A stretch of DNA of 64,000 nt from Oscillospiraceae bacterium (GCA_902765595.1 CACXAQ010000002.1:124001-188000); one strand, 5' to 3'. Shown: positions 1 through 9,496, counted from the stretch's first letter. Notes: generated from the letters alone by a model not told the origin. Numbers and translations: made by a program.

Positions 1-200
1 TTTCCCAGCGCGCCGGAGAGAGTCTTTTTCATCAGCGCCAGATACTTTTCCTGCTCCTCCCCCGTCAGCAGCCCCAGGGACTCCTCCAGGGTAGAGATGA
101 TCTCTTTCGCGCCGTTCACATAGCAGCCATAGAGATGGGTAATGCTGTTGTGCTCGGGGCGGATCCGCCTGCGGATCTCCCGCAGCTCTTTTTGGTTCAT
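1..200 (-). CDS. DUF4317 family protein, N-terminal part
   Basis: The minus strand reads from an ATG at 198-200, preceded by an AAAGGA ribosome site, out through the left edge of the window, so only the first 66 residues are visible. It begins MNQKELREIRRRIRPEHNSI and continues with YGCYVNGAKEII and a stretch ending LMKKTLSGALG. This matches my memory of the start of the DUF4317 family (M-N-K-K-E-I-x-E-I-R-R...I-T-x-I-x-G-C-Y-V), common in Clostridia and of unknown function. The C-terminal part lies outside the window. The family call rests on remembered consensus only. Confidence 0.72.
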   Translation of the reverse strand, partial: MNQKELREIRRRIRPEHNSITHLYGCYVNGAKEIISTLEESLGLLTGEEQEKYLALMKKTLSGALG

Positions 201-248
201 GTCATAATCGTCCTTTCCAAAACTTGCAGGGGGCATTATGGCACAAAG

Positions 249-283
249 CAGCCCGTTTGTCCAGCGCAAAGCGGAACGGGCTG
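249..283. terminator. stem-loop between divergent genes
   Basis: CAGCCCGTT pairs with AACGGGCTG around a partly paired loop. It lies between the divergent DUF4317 and PI-PLC genes and has no T-tract, so it may be a leader structure rather than a terminator. Confidence 0.3.
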
Positions 284-381
284 GGACTGGCGCGGCGGAA
301 AAGAGGGAAAAGGCAGGGAATATCTTTTCTTTTCCCAACTACAATGATACAATGACAAAAAGAAGTAAAGGAGGAAAATCC

Positions 382-1395
382 ATGGTCATGAAAAAGACGG
401 ATATCCGCAAAAAGGCCGGCCCGCTGAAGGTTTGCCTGCGCATTTTGGGCGGCCTTCTCGCGGCGCTGCTGCTGTTTTTGCTGGTCATGTTCCTGATCCC
501 GCTGACCGAGACCGGAGACCGGACAAAGGTAGAGGGCAGCGCGGACTGGATGGCGAGGCTGGAGGATCCTATGCCGCTGGACGCGATCACGATCCCCGGC
601 ACCCATGACAGCGCTACCCGCTATGTGCAGCTGGGCTATTTTTCCAAGTGCCAGGCCATGAGCATCGGGGAGCAGCTGGAGGCCGGATACCGTTACCTGG
701 ACATCCGCCTGGCGGTGGACGGGGATGGGATGAAGCTGATGCACGGCTTTACCAACTGCCGCAGCGGCCCCATGCCCTGGAATGCCGCCCTGAGCCTGGA
801 TGAGGTGCTGGAGGAGTGCTACGTTTTCCTGGCGGAGCACCCGGGCGAGACGGTGATCTTCGCGGTCAAGCAGGAGCACGGGGACGAGAGCGTTGCAGAC
901 TTTGAGACGCTGCTGAACAGCTACGTCCGGAAAGAGCCGGAGTTCTGGCTGCTGACAGACCGGATCCCCACCCTGGGCGAGGCCCGGGGCAAGCTGGTGC
1001 TGATGCGCCGCTATGCGGACGAGGCGGGCCTGGGCACAGACGCGGGGATCCCGCTGCTGTGGCAGAACCAGAACGGCTATGGGGACCCGAGCCTGAATAT
1101 CGTGGCCGAAGATAACGGCAGCTACACCCTCTGGGTGCAGGACCGCTATGAGTACAACACGGAAGACAAGTGGACCGCGTTCATCACGGGCCTAAAGAAC
1201 GCGGAGACAGGCGAGGGGAACGTGGCCATCCACTTCCTCAGCACCAAGGGCACTGCCAAATTTGGGCATCCCTACAGCTTCGCCCCCACGCTCAACGGGA
1301 GACTCGCGCTGCATCAGGAGCTCTCCGGCTGGATCGTGGTGGACTTTGCCTCCGCTCCGTTGGCGGAGACGATCTATGGGCGGAACTTTGACTGA
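382..1395 (+). CDS. Membrane-anchored PI-PLC X-domain-like phosphodiesterase
   Basis: Start chosen at ATG 382 because GGAGGA sits 8 bases upstream; an in-frame open stretch continues to 238 without a ribosome site. The product is 337 residues. Residues about 15-40 form one hydrophobic segment (rich in L, A, F, V) giving an N-terminal anchor, with the rest probably outside the cell. The catalytic domain has ITIPGTHDSATRY and, 45 residues later, MKLMHGFTNC, the two histidine motifs of bacterial phosphatidylinositol-specific phospholipase C. DIRLAVDGDGMKL and VIFAVKQE fit the barrel strands. It would cleave phosphoinositides or a related phosphodiester; the substrate is unknown. It stands alone, separated from the next gene by a palindromic promoter region. 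Confidence 0.85.
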   Translation: MVMKKTDIRKKAGPLKVCLRILGGLLAALLLFLLVMFLIPLTETGDRTKVEGSADWMARLEDPMPLDAITIPGTHDSATRYVQLGYFSKCQAMSIGEQLEAGYRYLDIRLAVDGDGMKLMHGFTNCRSGPMPWNAALSLDEVLEECYVFLAEHPGETVIFAVKQEHGDESVADFETLLNSYVRKEPEFWLLTDRIPTLGEARGKLVLMRRYADEAGLGTDAGIPLLWQNQNGYGDPSLNIVAEDNGSYTLWVQDRYEYNTEDKWTAFITGLKNAETGEGNVAIHFLSTKGTAKFGHPYSFAPTLNGRLALHQELSGWIVVDFASAPLAETIYGRNFD

Positions 1396-1407
1396 TTGTG
1401 AATCCAT

Positions 1408-1469
1408 CCAATGTAATGTCAAGATATACCGGACAAATATCACGGTATATCTTGACATTTCTGCATTGG
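1408..1469. repeat. Long palindrome overlapping the kinase-gene promoter
   Basis: Two perfect 15-base arms, TGTCAAGATATACCG (1417-1431) and CGGTATATCTTGACA (1443-1457), flank an 11-base AT-rich centre. An outer CCAATG/CATTGG pair lies at 1408-1413 and 1464-1469. The right arm ends in TTGACA, the -35 hexamer of the downstream promoter. Low GC and no T-run argue against a terminator; a two-fold operator is more likely. Confidence 0.75.
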
Positions 1470-1480
1470 AATGATACGAT
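1452..1480 (+). promoter_or_regulatory. Sigma-A-type promoter for the sugar-nucleotide unit
   Basis: TTGACA at 1452-1457 and TACGAT at 1475-1480 are spaced by 17 bases, upstream of the kinase fusion gene at 1513. The -35 box is the end of a palindrome arm. Confidence 0.75.
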
Positions 1481-1512
1481 CGAATCGAGAAGAAACGTGA
1501 GGGGGAAGCGGC

Positions 1513-2916
1513 ATGGAGTATATGGACGTGCATCAGGCTGCGGAACGCTGGCAGGTACCGGAACGGAAAGTGACCGCGCTGTGCCGCGACGGCAGGATCC
1601 CCGGGGCGAGAAAGAGCGGGAAGACCTGGCTGCTGCCGGAAAACAGCACAAAACCGCTGGACGCCCGGACCCGTGCGTATGCCGCGCAGCGGGAGGCGGG
1701 GAACGAGCGCTCGTCCGCCGCCTATGGGCGGAGGAACTGGACCGGGGGCGCCGTTTCCGCCTTTCGGGAGACCTACCGCAAGGACCCGGAGACGGTCGCC
1801 TTTACGCCGTATCGGATCTGCCCCATCGGGGCGCACAGCGACCACAACCTGGGAAAGGTGACGGGCTTTGCCATCGACAAGGGCATCCACATTGCCTGTG
1901 GCCCGAAGCTCAACGGGGTCATCGAGATCCAGTCGCTCCAATTTCCCAAACGGGCTCAGTGGCATGTGAACTCCACTCCGGCGGAGAAACAGAACGATTG
2001 GGCGGACCATCTGCGTGGGGCCACCATTGCTCTTTCTCGGCGTTTTCCCCTGCACAGGGGTCTCTGCGCCATGATCGACGGAGAGCTTCCCATCGGCGGG
2101 CTGTCCTCGTCTGCCGCTGTGATCATCAGCTTTCTCTCCGCCCTCTGCAGGCTCAACGGCATCCGGCTGAGTCCCCGGGAGCTGATCCAGATCGCGCTGG
2201 AGGCGGAGAACAGCTATGTGGGCGTATCCTGCGGGAAACTGGACCAGTCCTGCGAGGTGTACTGCAAAAAGGACCACATGCTTTATCTGGACACCCGGGA
2301 CGACAGCTATGAGCGGATCCCACGGCACCCGGACTGCAAGCCTTTTGAATTTGCCGTGTTTTTCAGCGGTATGGAGCGCAGCCTTGCCGGCTCCCGTTTC
2401 AACATGCGCGTGGACGAGGCCCGCAGCGCGGCTTATGCGCTGAAGGCTTATGCGGGCATGGAATATGGCAAGTTCTCCGATGCGAATCTGCGCGATGTGC
2501 CCGAGGAGGTTTTCCGAAAGTACAAAGACCGACTGCCGGAGAATTGGGCCAAACGGGCGGAGCATTGGTATACGGAGTTTCGCCGGGTCGAGGCCGGGGC
2601 CGAGGCGTGGCGCAGGGGAGACATCGAGACCTACGGCCGCCTCTCCTTTGAGAGCGGGCACAGCAGCATCGTCAACTGGGAGACCGGCTCCCCGGAGCTT
2701 ATCCGGCTATATGAGATCATGACCCAAACCGAGGGGATCTACGGCGGCCGCTTCAGCGGCGCGGGCTTCAAGGGCTGCTGCATCGCGCTCATTGATCCAG
2801 CCTGTGAGCAGCAGATCCTGGAGACGGTGGAGCGGGAGTACCTGCGGTCCTTCCCGGAAATGCGGGGGCGCTACAGCGCCTGCATCTGCCACAGTGCTGA
2901 CGGAGTGAAGCTATGA
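1513..2916 (+). CDS. HTH domain fused to galactokinase-like GHMP kinase
   Basis: 467 residues. Residues 1-48 look like an excisionase/MerR-type helix-turn-helix (MDVHQAAERWQVPERKVTAL followed by a basic CRDGRIPGARKSGKTW wing). The remainder is a GHMP sugar kinase: the galactokinase signature appears as RICPIGAHSDHNLGKV, the ATP-binding loop as LPIGGLSSSAAVII, and the C-terminal glycine motif as RFSGAGFKGCC. It should phosphorylate a hexose or uronic acid at C1 in the cytoplasm. The ribosome site is AGGGGGAA. The next gene overlaps it by 4 bases (ATGA), so kinase and nucleotidyltransferase are translationally coupled. Fusion of a DNA-binding domain to the kinase and a palindrome in its own promoter suggest autoregulation (inference). 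The exact sugar is unknown. Confidence 0.85.
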   Translation: MEYMDVHQAAERWQVPERKVTALCRDGRIPGARKSGKTWLLPENSTKPLDARTRAYAAQREAGNERSSAAYGRRNWTGGAVSAFRETYRKDPETVAFTPYRICPIGAHSDHNLGKVTGFAIDKGIHIACGPKLNGVIEIQSLQFPKRAQWHVNSTPAEKQNDWADHLRGATIALSRRFPLHRGLCAMIDGELPIGGLSSSAAVIISFLSALCRLNGIRLSPRELIQIALEAENSYVGVSCGKLDQSCEVYCKKDHMLYLDTRDDSYERIPRHPDCKPFEFAVFFSGMERSLAGSRFNMRVDEARSAAYALKAYAGMEYGKFSDANLRDVPEEVFRKYKDRLPENWAKRAEHWYTEFRRVEAGAEAWRRGDIETYGRLSFESGHSSIVNWETGSPELIRLYEIMTQTEGIYGGRFSGAGFKGCCIALIDPACEQQILETVEREYLRSFPEMRGRYSACICHSADGVKL

Positions 2917-3647
2917 AATGTGTGATCCTGGCGGCGGGCTACGCCACCCGCCTTTACCCCTTGACAGAGCATTTCCCCAAACCCCTGCTGAAGGTGGGGG
3001 AGAAGACCATCCTGGACTGGCTGGCGGACGATCTGAGTGCTGCCGGGCAGATCGAGGAAAGCTGCGTGGTTTCCAACCATCGATTTGCCCGGCATTTTGA
3101 AGCCTGGGCAGATGGGAGACCGGAGCGGATCACCGTCCTGGACGACGGAAGCACCGATAACGAAAACCGCCTCGGCGCCGTGCGGGATCTGCTGCTGGCG
3201 GCGGAGCGCCTGGGCGAAGCGGACGAGCTGCTGGTCATCGCGGGGGACAATCTGCTGGACTTTTCCCTGGAGAGGCTTCTGTCCTACGCCCGGGAGAAGG
3301 GCAGCAGCTGCGTGATGCGCTATGAGGAGCCCTCCCTGGTTCGCCTGCGCAGATGCGGCGTGCTCAAGCTGGGAGAGGGCGACCGGATCACGGGGATGAC
3401 GGAAAAATCCCCGGATCCTCCCAGCCACTGGGTCTGCCCGCCCTTTTATTGCTATACCCGGGAGGCGATCCGCCTGCTGCCGCAGGCGCTGGCGGAGGGC
3501 TGCGGAGCCGACGCGCCGGGGAGCTTCCTTGCCTGGCTCTGCGAGAGAGTCCCGGTCTATGCCATGGAAATGCCCGGAAAGCGCTATGACATCGGCACGC
3601 TGGAGAGCTATGAACAGGTAAAGAAAGAATACAAGGGGATACGGTGA
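2913..3647 (+). CDS. Sugar-1-phosphate nucleotidyltransferase
   Basis: 244 residues. The N-terminus MKCVILAAGYATRLYPLT and the FPKPLLKVGEKTI motif are the nucleotide-binding signature of glucose-1-phosphate thymidylyl/uridylyltransferases, and AGDNLLDFS supplies the metal-binding aspartate region. It would charge the sugar-1-phosphate made by the overlapping kinase to an NDP-sugar. At 244 residues it is a minimal catalytic domain without a C-terminal beta-helix. It starts inside the stop codon of the kinase gene. Substrate nucleotide and sugar cannot be fixed from sequence. Confidence 0.85.
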   Translation: MKCVILAAGYATRLYPLTEHFPKPLLKVGEKTILDWLADDLSAAGQIEESCVVSNHRFARHFEAWADGRPERITVLDDGSTDNENRLGAVRDLLLAAERLGEADELLVIAGDNLLDFSLERLLSYAREKGSSCVMRYEEPSLVRLRRCGVLKLGEGDRITGMTEKSPDPPSHWVCPPFYCYTREAIRLLPQALAEGCGADAPGSFLAWLCERVPVYAMEMPGKRYDIGTLESYEQVKKEYKGIR

Positions 3648-3731
3648 GACCGGAAACGGACGGAGAATGTTGCCCCGGAGGCCCAGGACTTCGCTGGGGC
3701 GCCGGGCCGGACACGGAAAAGGAGAAGCGAG

Positions 3732-4964
3732 ATGAAGATTACAGTTGCAGGCGTTGGCTATGTGGGCTTGTCCCTGGCTGTGCTGCTGGGACAGCACCAT
3801 CAGGTCACCGCAGTGACCACCACACCCGCCAAGGCGGAGTTGATCAATGGGCGAAAGAGCCCGATCCAGGACAAGGAGCTGGAGGAATATCTGGCGACAA
3901 AGCCCCTGGAGCTGTTTGCCACCACCGACCGTGAGGCCGCCTATCGGGATGCGGAGCTGGTGGTGATCGCGACGCCCACCAATTACGACCCCAAGCTCGG
4001 CTATTTTGACACCAGCGCCGTGGAGGACGTGATCGAGCGGGTGCTGGAGGTGAATCCCAAGGCTGCCATGGTGATCAAGAGCACCATCCCCGTGGGGTAT
4101 ACCGTTTCAGTCCGGGAGAAGTACCATTGCGACCGGATCCTTTTCAGCCCGGAGTTCCTGCGGGAGAGCCGCGCGCTGTATGACAATCTCCATCCCAGCC
4201 GCATCATCGTGGGTACGGATCTGAAGAACGAGGCCCAGGTGTCTGCGGCCCAGGTCTTTGCAGACCTCTTGCGGGAGGGGGCGGAGGAGGAAAACGTACC
4301 GACCTTGCTGATGGGCTTTACGGAGGCGGAGGCGGTCAAGCTCTTTGCCAATACTTATCTGGCCCTGCGCGTCAGTTACTTCAATGAGCTGGACACCTAT
4401 GCGGAGCTGAAGGGCCTGGACACCCGGCAGATCATCGACGGCGTGTGCCTGGACCCCCGGATCGGCAACCACTATAACAATCCCAGCTTCGGCTACGGCG
4501 GCTATTGCCTGCCCAAGGATACCAAACAGCTCCTGGCAAACTACGCCGACGTTCCCGAGAACCTGATCCAGGCCATCGTGGAATCCAACCGGACCCGGAA
4601 GGACTTCATTGCCGATCGGGTATTGGACAAGGCGGGCTACTACTCCGGCGACGCCAGCTGGAGCGCCGGAGCCGAGAAGAGCGTCACGGTGGGCGTCTAT
4701 CGGCTGACCATGAAGTCCAACAGCGATAATTTCCGCCAGAGCAGCATTCAGGGCGTCATGAAGCGCATCAAGGCCAGGGGAGCCACGGTGATCGTCTATG
4801 AACCTACGCTGCGGGACGGAGAGACCTTCTTCGGAAGCCAGGTGGTCAATGATCTGGAGGAGTTCAAGCGTCGGTCCGACGCCATCATCGCAAATCGGTA
4901 TGATCCCTGCCTGGACGATGTGGAGGACAAGGTCTATACCCGAGACCTGTTTCGAAGAGACTGA
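3732..4964 (+). CDS. UDP-glucose/GDP-mannose dehydrogenase family protein
   Basis: 410 residues beginning with a Rossmann fold, [19 protein letters not shown]. The middle has the family's SPEFLRES motif, and [14 protein letters not shown] contains the catalytic cysteine. It oxidises the C6 hydroxyl of an NDP-hexose to an NDP-uronate using two NAD+. A strong AAGGAG ribosome site precedes ATG 3732, 84 bases after the nucleotidyltransferase. With the kinase and nucleotidyltransferase this forms a sugar-to-NDP-uronate route that could feed the downstream polysaccharide locus (inference). A hairpin follows it, shared with the convergent cdsA. Confidence 0.9.
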   Translation: MKITVAGVGYVGLSLAVLLGQHHQVTAVTTTPAKAELINGRKSPIQDKELEEYLATKPLELFATTDREAAYRDAELVVIATPTNYDPKLGYFDTSAVEDVIERVLEVNPKAAMVIKSTIPVGYTVSVREKYHCDRILFSPEFLRESRALYDNLHPSRIIVGTDLKNEAQVSAAQVFADLLREGAEEENVPTLLMGFTEAEAVKLFANTYLALRVSYFNELDTYAELKGLDTRQIIDGVCLDPRIGNHYNNPSFGYGGYCLPKDTKQLLANYADVPENLIQAIVESNRTRKDFIADRVLDKAGYYSGDASWSAGAEKSVTVGVYRLTMKSNSDNFRQSSIQGVMKRIKARGATVIVYEPTLRDGETFFGSQVVNDLEEFKRRSDAIIANRYDPCLDDVEDKVYTRDLFRRD

Positions 4965-4991
4965 ACATCAGTCAGAATCCTGTATGGATAA

Positions 4992-5031
4992 AACAGCGAA
5001 AGCGCAGCCAAACGGCTGCGCTTTCGCTGTT
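4992..5031. terminator. Bidirectional hairpin between convergent genes
   Basis: AACAGCGAAAGCGCAGCC pairs perfectly with its complement around a 4-base AAAC loop, midway between the dehydrogenase stop and the cdsA stop. T-tracts are weak on both sides. Confidence 0.6.
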
Positions 5032-5045
5032 GAAGGCGACCGTGG

Positions 5046-5846
5046 TCACAGACCCAGTCTCAAGGCAACATGCAGGCAGATGCTCGCAGTGGGGATGGAG
5101 AAGAGCAGACTGTCGGCCCGGTCGAACATACCGCCATGGCCGGGAATCAGGTTGGAGAAATCCTTGATGCCGATCATGCGCTTTACCAGGCTCTCCGCCA
5201 GGTCGCCGATTTGCCCCATGGAGGAGGCCAGGAACGCGGTAAGCAGGCATACGGGAAGGCTCAGCTCCGGGAAAATGGGGAGGAAATAGACGATGGCGCC
5301 CGCCGCCAGAGAGGAGATCGCCCCGCAGACTGCGCCTTCCACAGTCTTGTGCGGACTCACCAGGGGGGCAAGCTTGTGCTTGCCGAAGCGGGTGCCCCCG
5401 AAGAGGGCAAAGCTGTCGCACACCAGAGTGGACGCCGTGGCCAAAAGGAGTGCCTGCTGCCAGATCTCTCCCACGCCGATCATCATCAGCAGCCCGAACA
5501 AAAAGCCCGGATAGGCAAGGCCTGCCACGGTATAGATCGCGCCCTTGCCCTGGACCTTCTTGTGCAGGATGCCGGAGAACATGGCCAGGTACACGCCGAG
5601 GCCCATGCAGGCGATGTAATACAGGTGCCCCAGATGGAACAGCGTCAGCACGGCCTGGGCGGCGATGTAGGTGTACATGACCCAGGCGGCGCAGTAGACG
5701 CCCAGCTTTTCTACAGCCCGGCTGTATTCGTAACAGCAGAGGATCCCGGCTGCGGCAAAGAACAGGACCCGGCTCACTTCGGAGGCCAGGACAGAGGTCA
5801 GCGTGATGGCCAGCAGGACGACAGCGGAAAGAACACGTTGCTTCAA
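5046..5846 (-). CDS. cdsA: Phosphatidate cytidylyltransferase
   Basis: 266 residues, strongly hydrophobic with about seven or eight membrane segments. Near the C-terminus SLVKRMIGIKDFSNLIPGHG followed by GMFDR matches the CdsA signature (S-x-x-K-R-x4-K-D-x3-x-x-P-x-H-G-G-x-x-D-R) in full. It makes CDP-diacylglycerol from phosphatidate and CTP at the membrane. The start is a TTG at 5844-5846 behind GAGGG; no in-frame ATG fits the conserved N-terminus. It stands alone, convergent with the dehydrogenase gene, and not beside uppS/dxr as in many Firmicutes. Confidence 0.92.
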   Translation of the reverse strand: MKQRVLSAVVLLAITLTSVLASEVSRVLFFAAAGILCCYEYSRAVEKLGVYCAAWVMYTYIAAQAVLTLFHLGHLYYIACMGLGVYLAMFSGILHKKVQGKGAIYTVAGLAYPGFLFGLLMMIGVGEIWQQALLLATASTLVCDSFALFGGTRFGKHKLAPLVSPHKTVEGAVCGAISSLAAGAIVYFLPIFPELSLPVCLLTAFLASSMGQIGDLAESLVKRMIGIKDFSNLIPGHGGMFDRADSLLFSIPTASICLHVALRLGL

Positions 5847-5966
5847 AGCTCATCCCTCACTATAATTTGTCTTTATGTCTGATAAGATAGCACAAAAAGG
5901 AGCGGACAACAAGAGCGCGGGACTGCATTTTAAAAAAAGTTTGTGTTTGGGGCTTTTCTGTTTATG

Positions 5967-5995
5967 TTGCCATAAGCGATCGAATATGGTATAAT
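5967..5995 (+). promoter_or_regulatory. Promoter of the exopolysaccharide locus
   Basis: TTGCCA (5967-5972), 17-base spacer, TATAAT (5990-5995). It leaves an untranslated leader of about 150 bases before ATG 6155. The leader holds a small GGGAGC/GCTCCC hairpin at 6054-6067 followed by TTTAT, which could be an attenuator, but the signal is weak. The rest of 5847-6154 shows no gene. Confidence 0.8.
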
Positions 5996-6154
5996 ACTTT
6001 GCAAATGTCTGGGCGCTTTGCGGCGTTGACCGGGAAAAACGGCTATGCCGAATGGGAGCGGGCTCCCTTTATGCAAGGGGGATACTCCGTCACAACAACC
6101 TGACAAAACGGGATAAGGATTATCACGCAGAAAAGATAGAGCGAGGAATGCATT

Positions 6155-7489
6155 ATGGAAAAGCGTAAAATCAGCTTCAGCCCTCCTGACATCAGCGAGC
6201 TGGAGATCGCAGAAGTCGCCGAGGCGCTTAGAAGCGGATGGATCACGACCGGCCCGAGAACAAAGCTGCTGGAGCGCAGACTCGCTTCCTACATCGAGAC
6301 CGGGAGGAACGATGTGGACACGGAACGGGAGATCGAACGCTGGTGTGACCGCGTCGTTTGCCTGAATTCTGCTACAGCGGCAGAGGAGCTGGGCCTTCGT
6401 GTCCTTGGCATCAAGGAAGGGGACGAGGTTCTGGTCCCTGCCTATACATACACGGCGTCCGCATCCGCTGCGATCCACTGCGGCGCAACGGTGAGATTTG
6501 TGGATATTCAAAAAGACGGCGACCCGGATTCCCATATGCCGGAGATGGACTATGAGAAGCTGGAGGCGGCCCTTACGCCCAGGACCAAGGCGATCATTAC
6601 GGTGGACCTTGGCGGGCTCGTCTGTGACTATGATCGGGTCTTTGAGATCGTCGAGAGAAAGAAAGCCCTGTTTACACCGGCACAGCCGGACGGCAGCGCT
6701 CTGGGAAACCTGAGCAGTCGGATCCAGCAGGCCATCGGCCGTGTAGCGGTGCTTGCGGACTGCGCGCACAGCCTGGGATCTTCCAGGATCGTCAGCTGCG
6801 CGGGTGGGAAGCCGGTCGCGCGGCAGAGACGCAGCTGCGGTATGATCGCGGACTTTTCCACCTTCTCTTTCCATGCCGTGAAGAACTTCACGACGGCGGA
6901 GGGCGGCGCTGTCACCTGGCTGCCGCTGGAGCAGGTGGATAACGCGGAGATCTACAAGATGTTTCAGCTTCTGTCCCTGCATGGGCAGAACAAAGATGCG
7001 CTGGCAAAGAGCCAGCTGGGGTCCTGGGAATACGATATCATCGGCCCGTGGTACAAATGCAATATGACCGATATCATGGCGGCAATGGGGCTGCGGCAGC
7101 TGGATCGCTATCCGGGCTTCCTGGCCCGCAGGGCGGAGATCATCCGCCGCTATGACGCGGCCTGCGATGAGCTGGGCATCCGTCATCTGAACCATCATAC
7201 GGACATTGTGGACGGCAACGGGCATCTTTACCTGATCCGGGTGCCGGGCATCGGCGAGGAAGAGAGAAACAGCCTGATCAGAGCGCTGGCGGAAGCGGGG
7301 ATTGGCACCAACGTCCACTACAAGCCGCTGCCGATGATGACGGCCTATGGCAGGGACTGCTCCGCGTACCCGAATGCCTATGACTACTATCGCAATCTGA
7401 TCTCGCTCCCGATCCACACGCTGCTGTCGGATGAGGACGTAGAATATGTTTGCGAAACGCTCAAAAGCGTTATGAAGAGTTTTTGCTGA
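6155..7489 (+). CDS. DegT/DnrJ/EryC1/StrS-type sugar aminotransferase
   Basis: 444 residues. The fold-type I PLP enzyme features are present: TASASAAIHCGATVRFVDI, ADCAHSLGSS with the cofactor-binding aspartate, and FSFHAVKNFTTAEGG with the Schiff-base lysine (K of HAVKN). C-terminal GTNVHYKPLPMM is typical of the family. It transfers an amino group from glutamate to a keto-sugar nucleotide. It is longer than the usual 370-390 residues because of an insertion around residues 165-235. First gene of the polysaccharide locus, 15 bases before the ATP-grasp gene. Confidence 0.92.
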   Translation: MEKRKISFSPPDISELEIAEVAEALRSGWITTGPRTKLLERRLASYIETGRNDVDTEREIERWCDRVVCLNSATAAEELGLRVLGIKEGDEVLVPAYTYTASASAAIHCGATVRFVDIQKDGDPDSHMPEMDYEKLEAALTPRTKAIITVDLGGLVCDYDRVFEIVERKKALFTPAQPDGSALGNLSSRIQQAIGRVAVLADCAHSLGSSRIVSCAGGKPVARQRRSCGMIADFSTFSFHAVKNFTTAEGGAVTWLPLEQVDNAEIYKMFQLLSLHGQNKDALAKSQLGSWEYDIIGPWYKCNMTDIMAAMGLRQLDRYPGFLARRAEIIRRYDAACDELGIRHLNHHTDIVDGNGHLYLIRVPGIGEEERNSLIRALAEAGIGTNVHYKPLPMMTAYGRDCSAYPNAYDYYRNLISLPIHTLLSDEDVEYVCETLKSVMKSFC

Positions 7490-7504
7490 AGAGAGGATCC
7501 TGGT

Positions 7505-8605
7505 ATGAAAGTCCTGATATTGGGTGTTGCATCCGTACAGATGGACGCGGTCCTGGAGCTCAAAAAGATGGGCTGTGAGACCTTTACGGTGGCCATGGCG
7601 AAGGACGGACCCGCCGCGGATGCGGCCGACCACTTTGCGCAGATCAACATTCTGGATGAAGAGGCTGTCATTAAGCATATTCTGGAAAACCACATCGACG
7701 CGGTGTATTCTACCGGCTCCGATCTTGCCATGCCGGTAGCCTGCCGGATCAGCGAGCGGCTGGGAATGCCCCATTTTGTGAGCTCCCAGGCGGCTTTTGT
7801 CTGCAATCACAAGAACGCCATGCGCGCGGCCTTGACTGCCGATTGCGAGGGGAACGTTCCGTTCCAGGTGATGAGCCAGCCCGAGCAGATCACGGTGGGC
7901 TTTCCTGCGATCCTCAAGCCCTCGGACGCCCAGGGACAGCGGGGCATTTTCAAGCTCAGCTCTCAGGAGGAGCTGGAGGAGCATTTCGAAGAGGCGAAGC
8001 GCTTTTCCCGGGAGGGAAAGGTGATCGTAGAAAAATATGTAGATGGCCCGGAGGTCTCCGTGAACGGATACATGGTAAACGGAGTCCTTCGCTTTGTCGT
8101 TGCCTCCGACCGGGACACCTGGCCGGAGTATACCGGGCTGATCCACCGGCATGTGGTGCCCGGGAAGGCTTTCAGCAGGGAAGCGGAAGAGAAAATGAAA
8201 CGCGTTTTGCAGGATGCCTGCAACCGGGTGGGGATCCTCAACGGTCCGGTCTATTTCCAGATGAAGGTGAGCGGCGACCAGCCCTATATCATCGAAATGA
8301 CCCCGCGGCTGGACGGCTGCCACATGTGGAACATCCTCGCGAGGGCAACGGGCGTGAACCTGATGAAGCTGACCTTCCGGCACCTCCTGTGCAACGACGT
8401 GTCCGAGCTGGAGAAGTTCAATGAGACCGTGCAGCCCATGGAGCTGGTCTTCTGGTGCCAGGTGCCCCGAACCACGATGGATCGGGAAAAGCTGGAGCTC
8501 CCGGAGGACGCGGTGGACCATTTCTACTATTATGAGACCGGCGATCTGATCCGCCCCGTAAACGGGCGTTATGATAAGATCGGATATTATATCCGGAATC
8601 TGTGA
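7505..8605 (+). CDS. ATP-grasp domain protein (carbamoyl-phosphate-synthase-like)
   Basis: 366 residues. An N-terminal Rossmann-like preATP-grasp region ([20 protein letters not shown]) is followed by the ATP-grasp core: [36 protein letters not shown] and [12 protein letters not shown], the last carrying the metal-binding Glu/Asn-type residues. Such enzymes form an amide or ester through an acyl-phosphate. In polysaccharide loci they probably attach an amino acid or other acid to a sugar. Ribosome site GAGG; it sits between the aminotransferase and an epimerase, so it may modify the amino sugar (inference). Confidence 0.82.
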   Translation: MKVLILGVASVQMDAVLELKKMGCETFTVAMAKDGPAADAADHFAQINILDEEAVIKHILENHIDAVYSTGSDLAMPVACRISERLGMPHFVSSQAAFVCNHKNAMRAALTADCEGNVPFQVMSQPEQITVGFPAILKPSDAQGQRGIFKLSSQEELEEHFEEAKRFSREGKVIVEKYVDGPEVSVNGYMVNGVLRFVVASDRDTWPEYTGLIHRHVVPGKAFSREAEEKMKRVLQDACNRVGILNGPVYFQMKVSGDQPYIIEMTPRLDGCHMWNILARATGVNLMKLTFRHLLCNDVSELEKFNETVQPMELVFWCQVPRTTMDREKLELPEDAVDHFYYYETGDLIRPVNGRYDKIGYYIRNL

Positions 8606-8618
8606 CAGGGGAGAGAGT

Positions 8619-9494
8619 ATGAGATTTGCCATAACGGGTGGGAACGGTTTCCTGGCTGGTTATCTGATCGATGAGCTTCTGCAGAACGGGCACGAGGTCG
8701 TGCTGCTGAGTCGGACAGAAGGAACAAAAAAGAATATCGGATTCTCCGTTACGGATTATTCGGAGGAATCCCTGGATGATATTTTTGCGAAAGAAAAGCT
8801 GGACGGTATTGCCCACCTGGCATCCTCCCGCAAGGTTGCCGATCGCTTCTCTTTCTATCAGGGCTTGATCGACTCGACCCAGAATCTCTATCGTTCCGCT
8901 GAAAAGAACGGGATCCGCAATATTGTTTATACCTCATCCATTTCCGTTTATTCCGGTGAGGATCTCCCCTATTCGGAGAGCCAGCCTCCCGCGCCGACCA
9001 ATATGTACGGCCTGTATAAGCTCACCTGTGAATTGATCGGAACGATGTGCAATTCCAGGGGAATGAGGATCAAAAACCTCAGGATGGCCCATCTGTACGG
9101 CGCAAATGAAAAAAACGACTATATGATCAACCGCTTTTTCCGGCAGGCCCATGCGCATGAGCAGCTGACGGTCAACTGTGTGAGCGTGGCGAAGCGGGAA
9201 ATGCTCTATACCAAAGATGCGGCAAGGGGGATCCGACTGGCGCTGGAGCACCCGGAACTGTCCGGGACCTTCGATATCGGCAGCGGTCAGGCCCTTACGA
9301 ACGAGGAGATCGCAAAAACCATCTGTGAGGTCATGAGTCCGGAACTGGAGGTTTGTCTGGGGGACGGGGTCGAGACGATCAAATCCTCCTATATGAGCAG
9401 CGCAAAATCCGGAGAATGCCTCGGATTCGTTCCAAAGTATACGCTCCGGGACGCTGTGGTCGAGATTGAAGCCAGTATGGGAGGAACGCGGTAA
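8619..9494 (+). CDS. NAD-dependent epimerase/dehydratase (extended SDR)
   Basis: 291 residues. ATG 8619 was chosen because GGGGAGAG lies just upstream and the product starts directly with the Rossmann strand [17 protein letters not shown]. The catalytic YxxxK is in [12 protein letters not shown], and [10 protein letters not shown] supplies the conserved serine. It acts on a nucleotide sugar in the cytoplasm, probably as a 4-epimerase or 4-reductase. The glycine motif has an alanine where many relatives have glycine (GFLAG). Two bases separate it from the sugar transferase. Confidence 0.85.
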   Translation: MRFAITGGNGFLAGYLIDELLQNGHEVVLLSRTEGTKKNIGFSVTDYSEESLDDIFAKEKLDGIAHLASSRKVADRFSFYQGLIDSTQNLYRSAEKNGIRNIVYTSSISVYSGEDLPYSESQPPAPTNMYGLYKLTCELIGTMCNSRGMRIKNLRMAHLYGANEKNDYMINRFFRQAHAHEQLTVNCVSVAKREMLYTKDAARGIRLALEHPELSGTFDIGSGQALTNEEIAKTICEVMSPELEVCLGDGVETIKSSYMSSAKSGECLGFVPKYTLRDAVVEIEASMGGTR

Positions 9495-9496
9495 AA

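Noticed and set aside
1408-1469. Rho-independent terminator of the PI-PLC gene
   Set aside because: The palindrome is AT-rich, lacks a T-run, and contains the -35 box of the next promoter.
5930-8632. 900-codon open frame on the minus strand across the aminotransferase and ATP-grasp genes
   Set aside because: Antisense shadow of GC-rich coding sequence. The protein has no recognisable fold, and the plus strand carries clear enzymes with ribosome sites.
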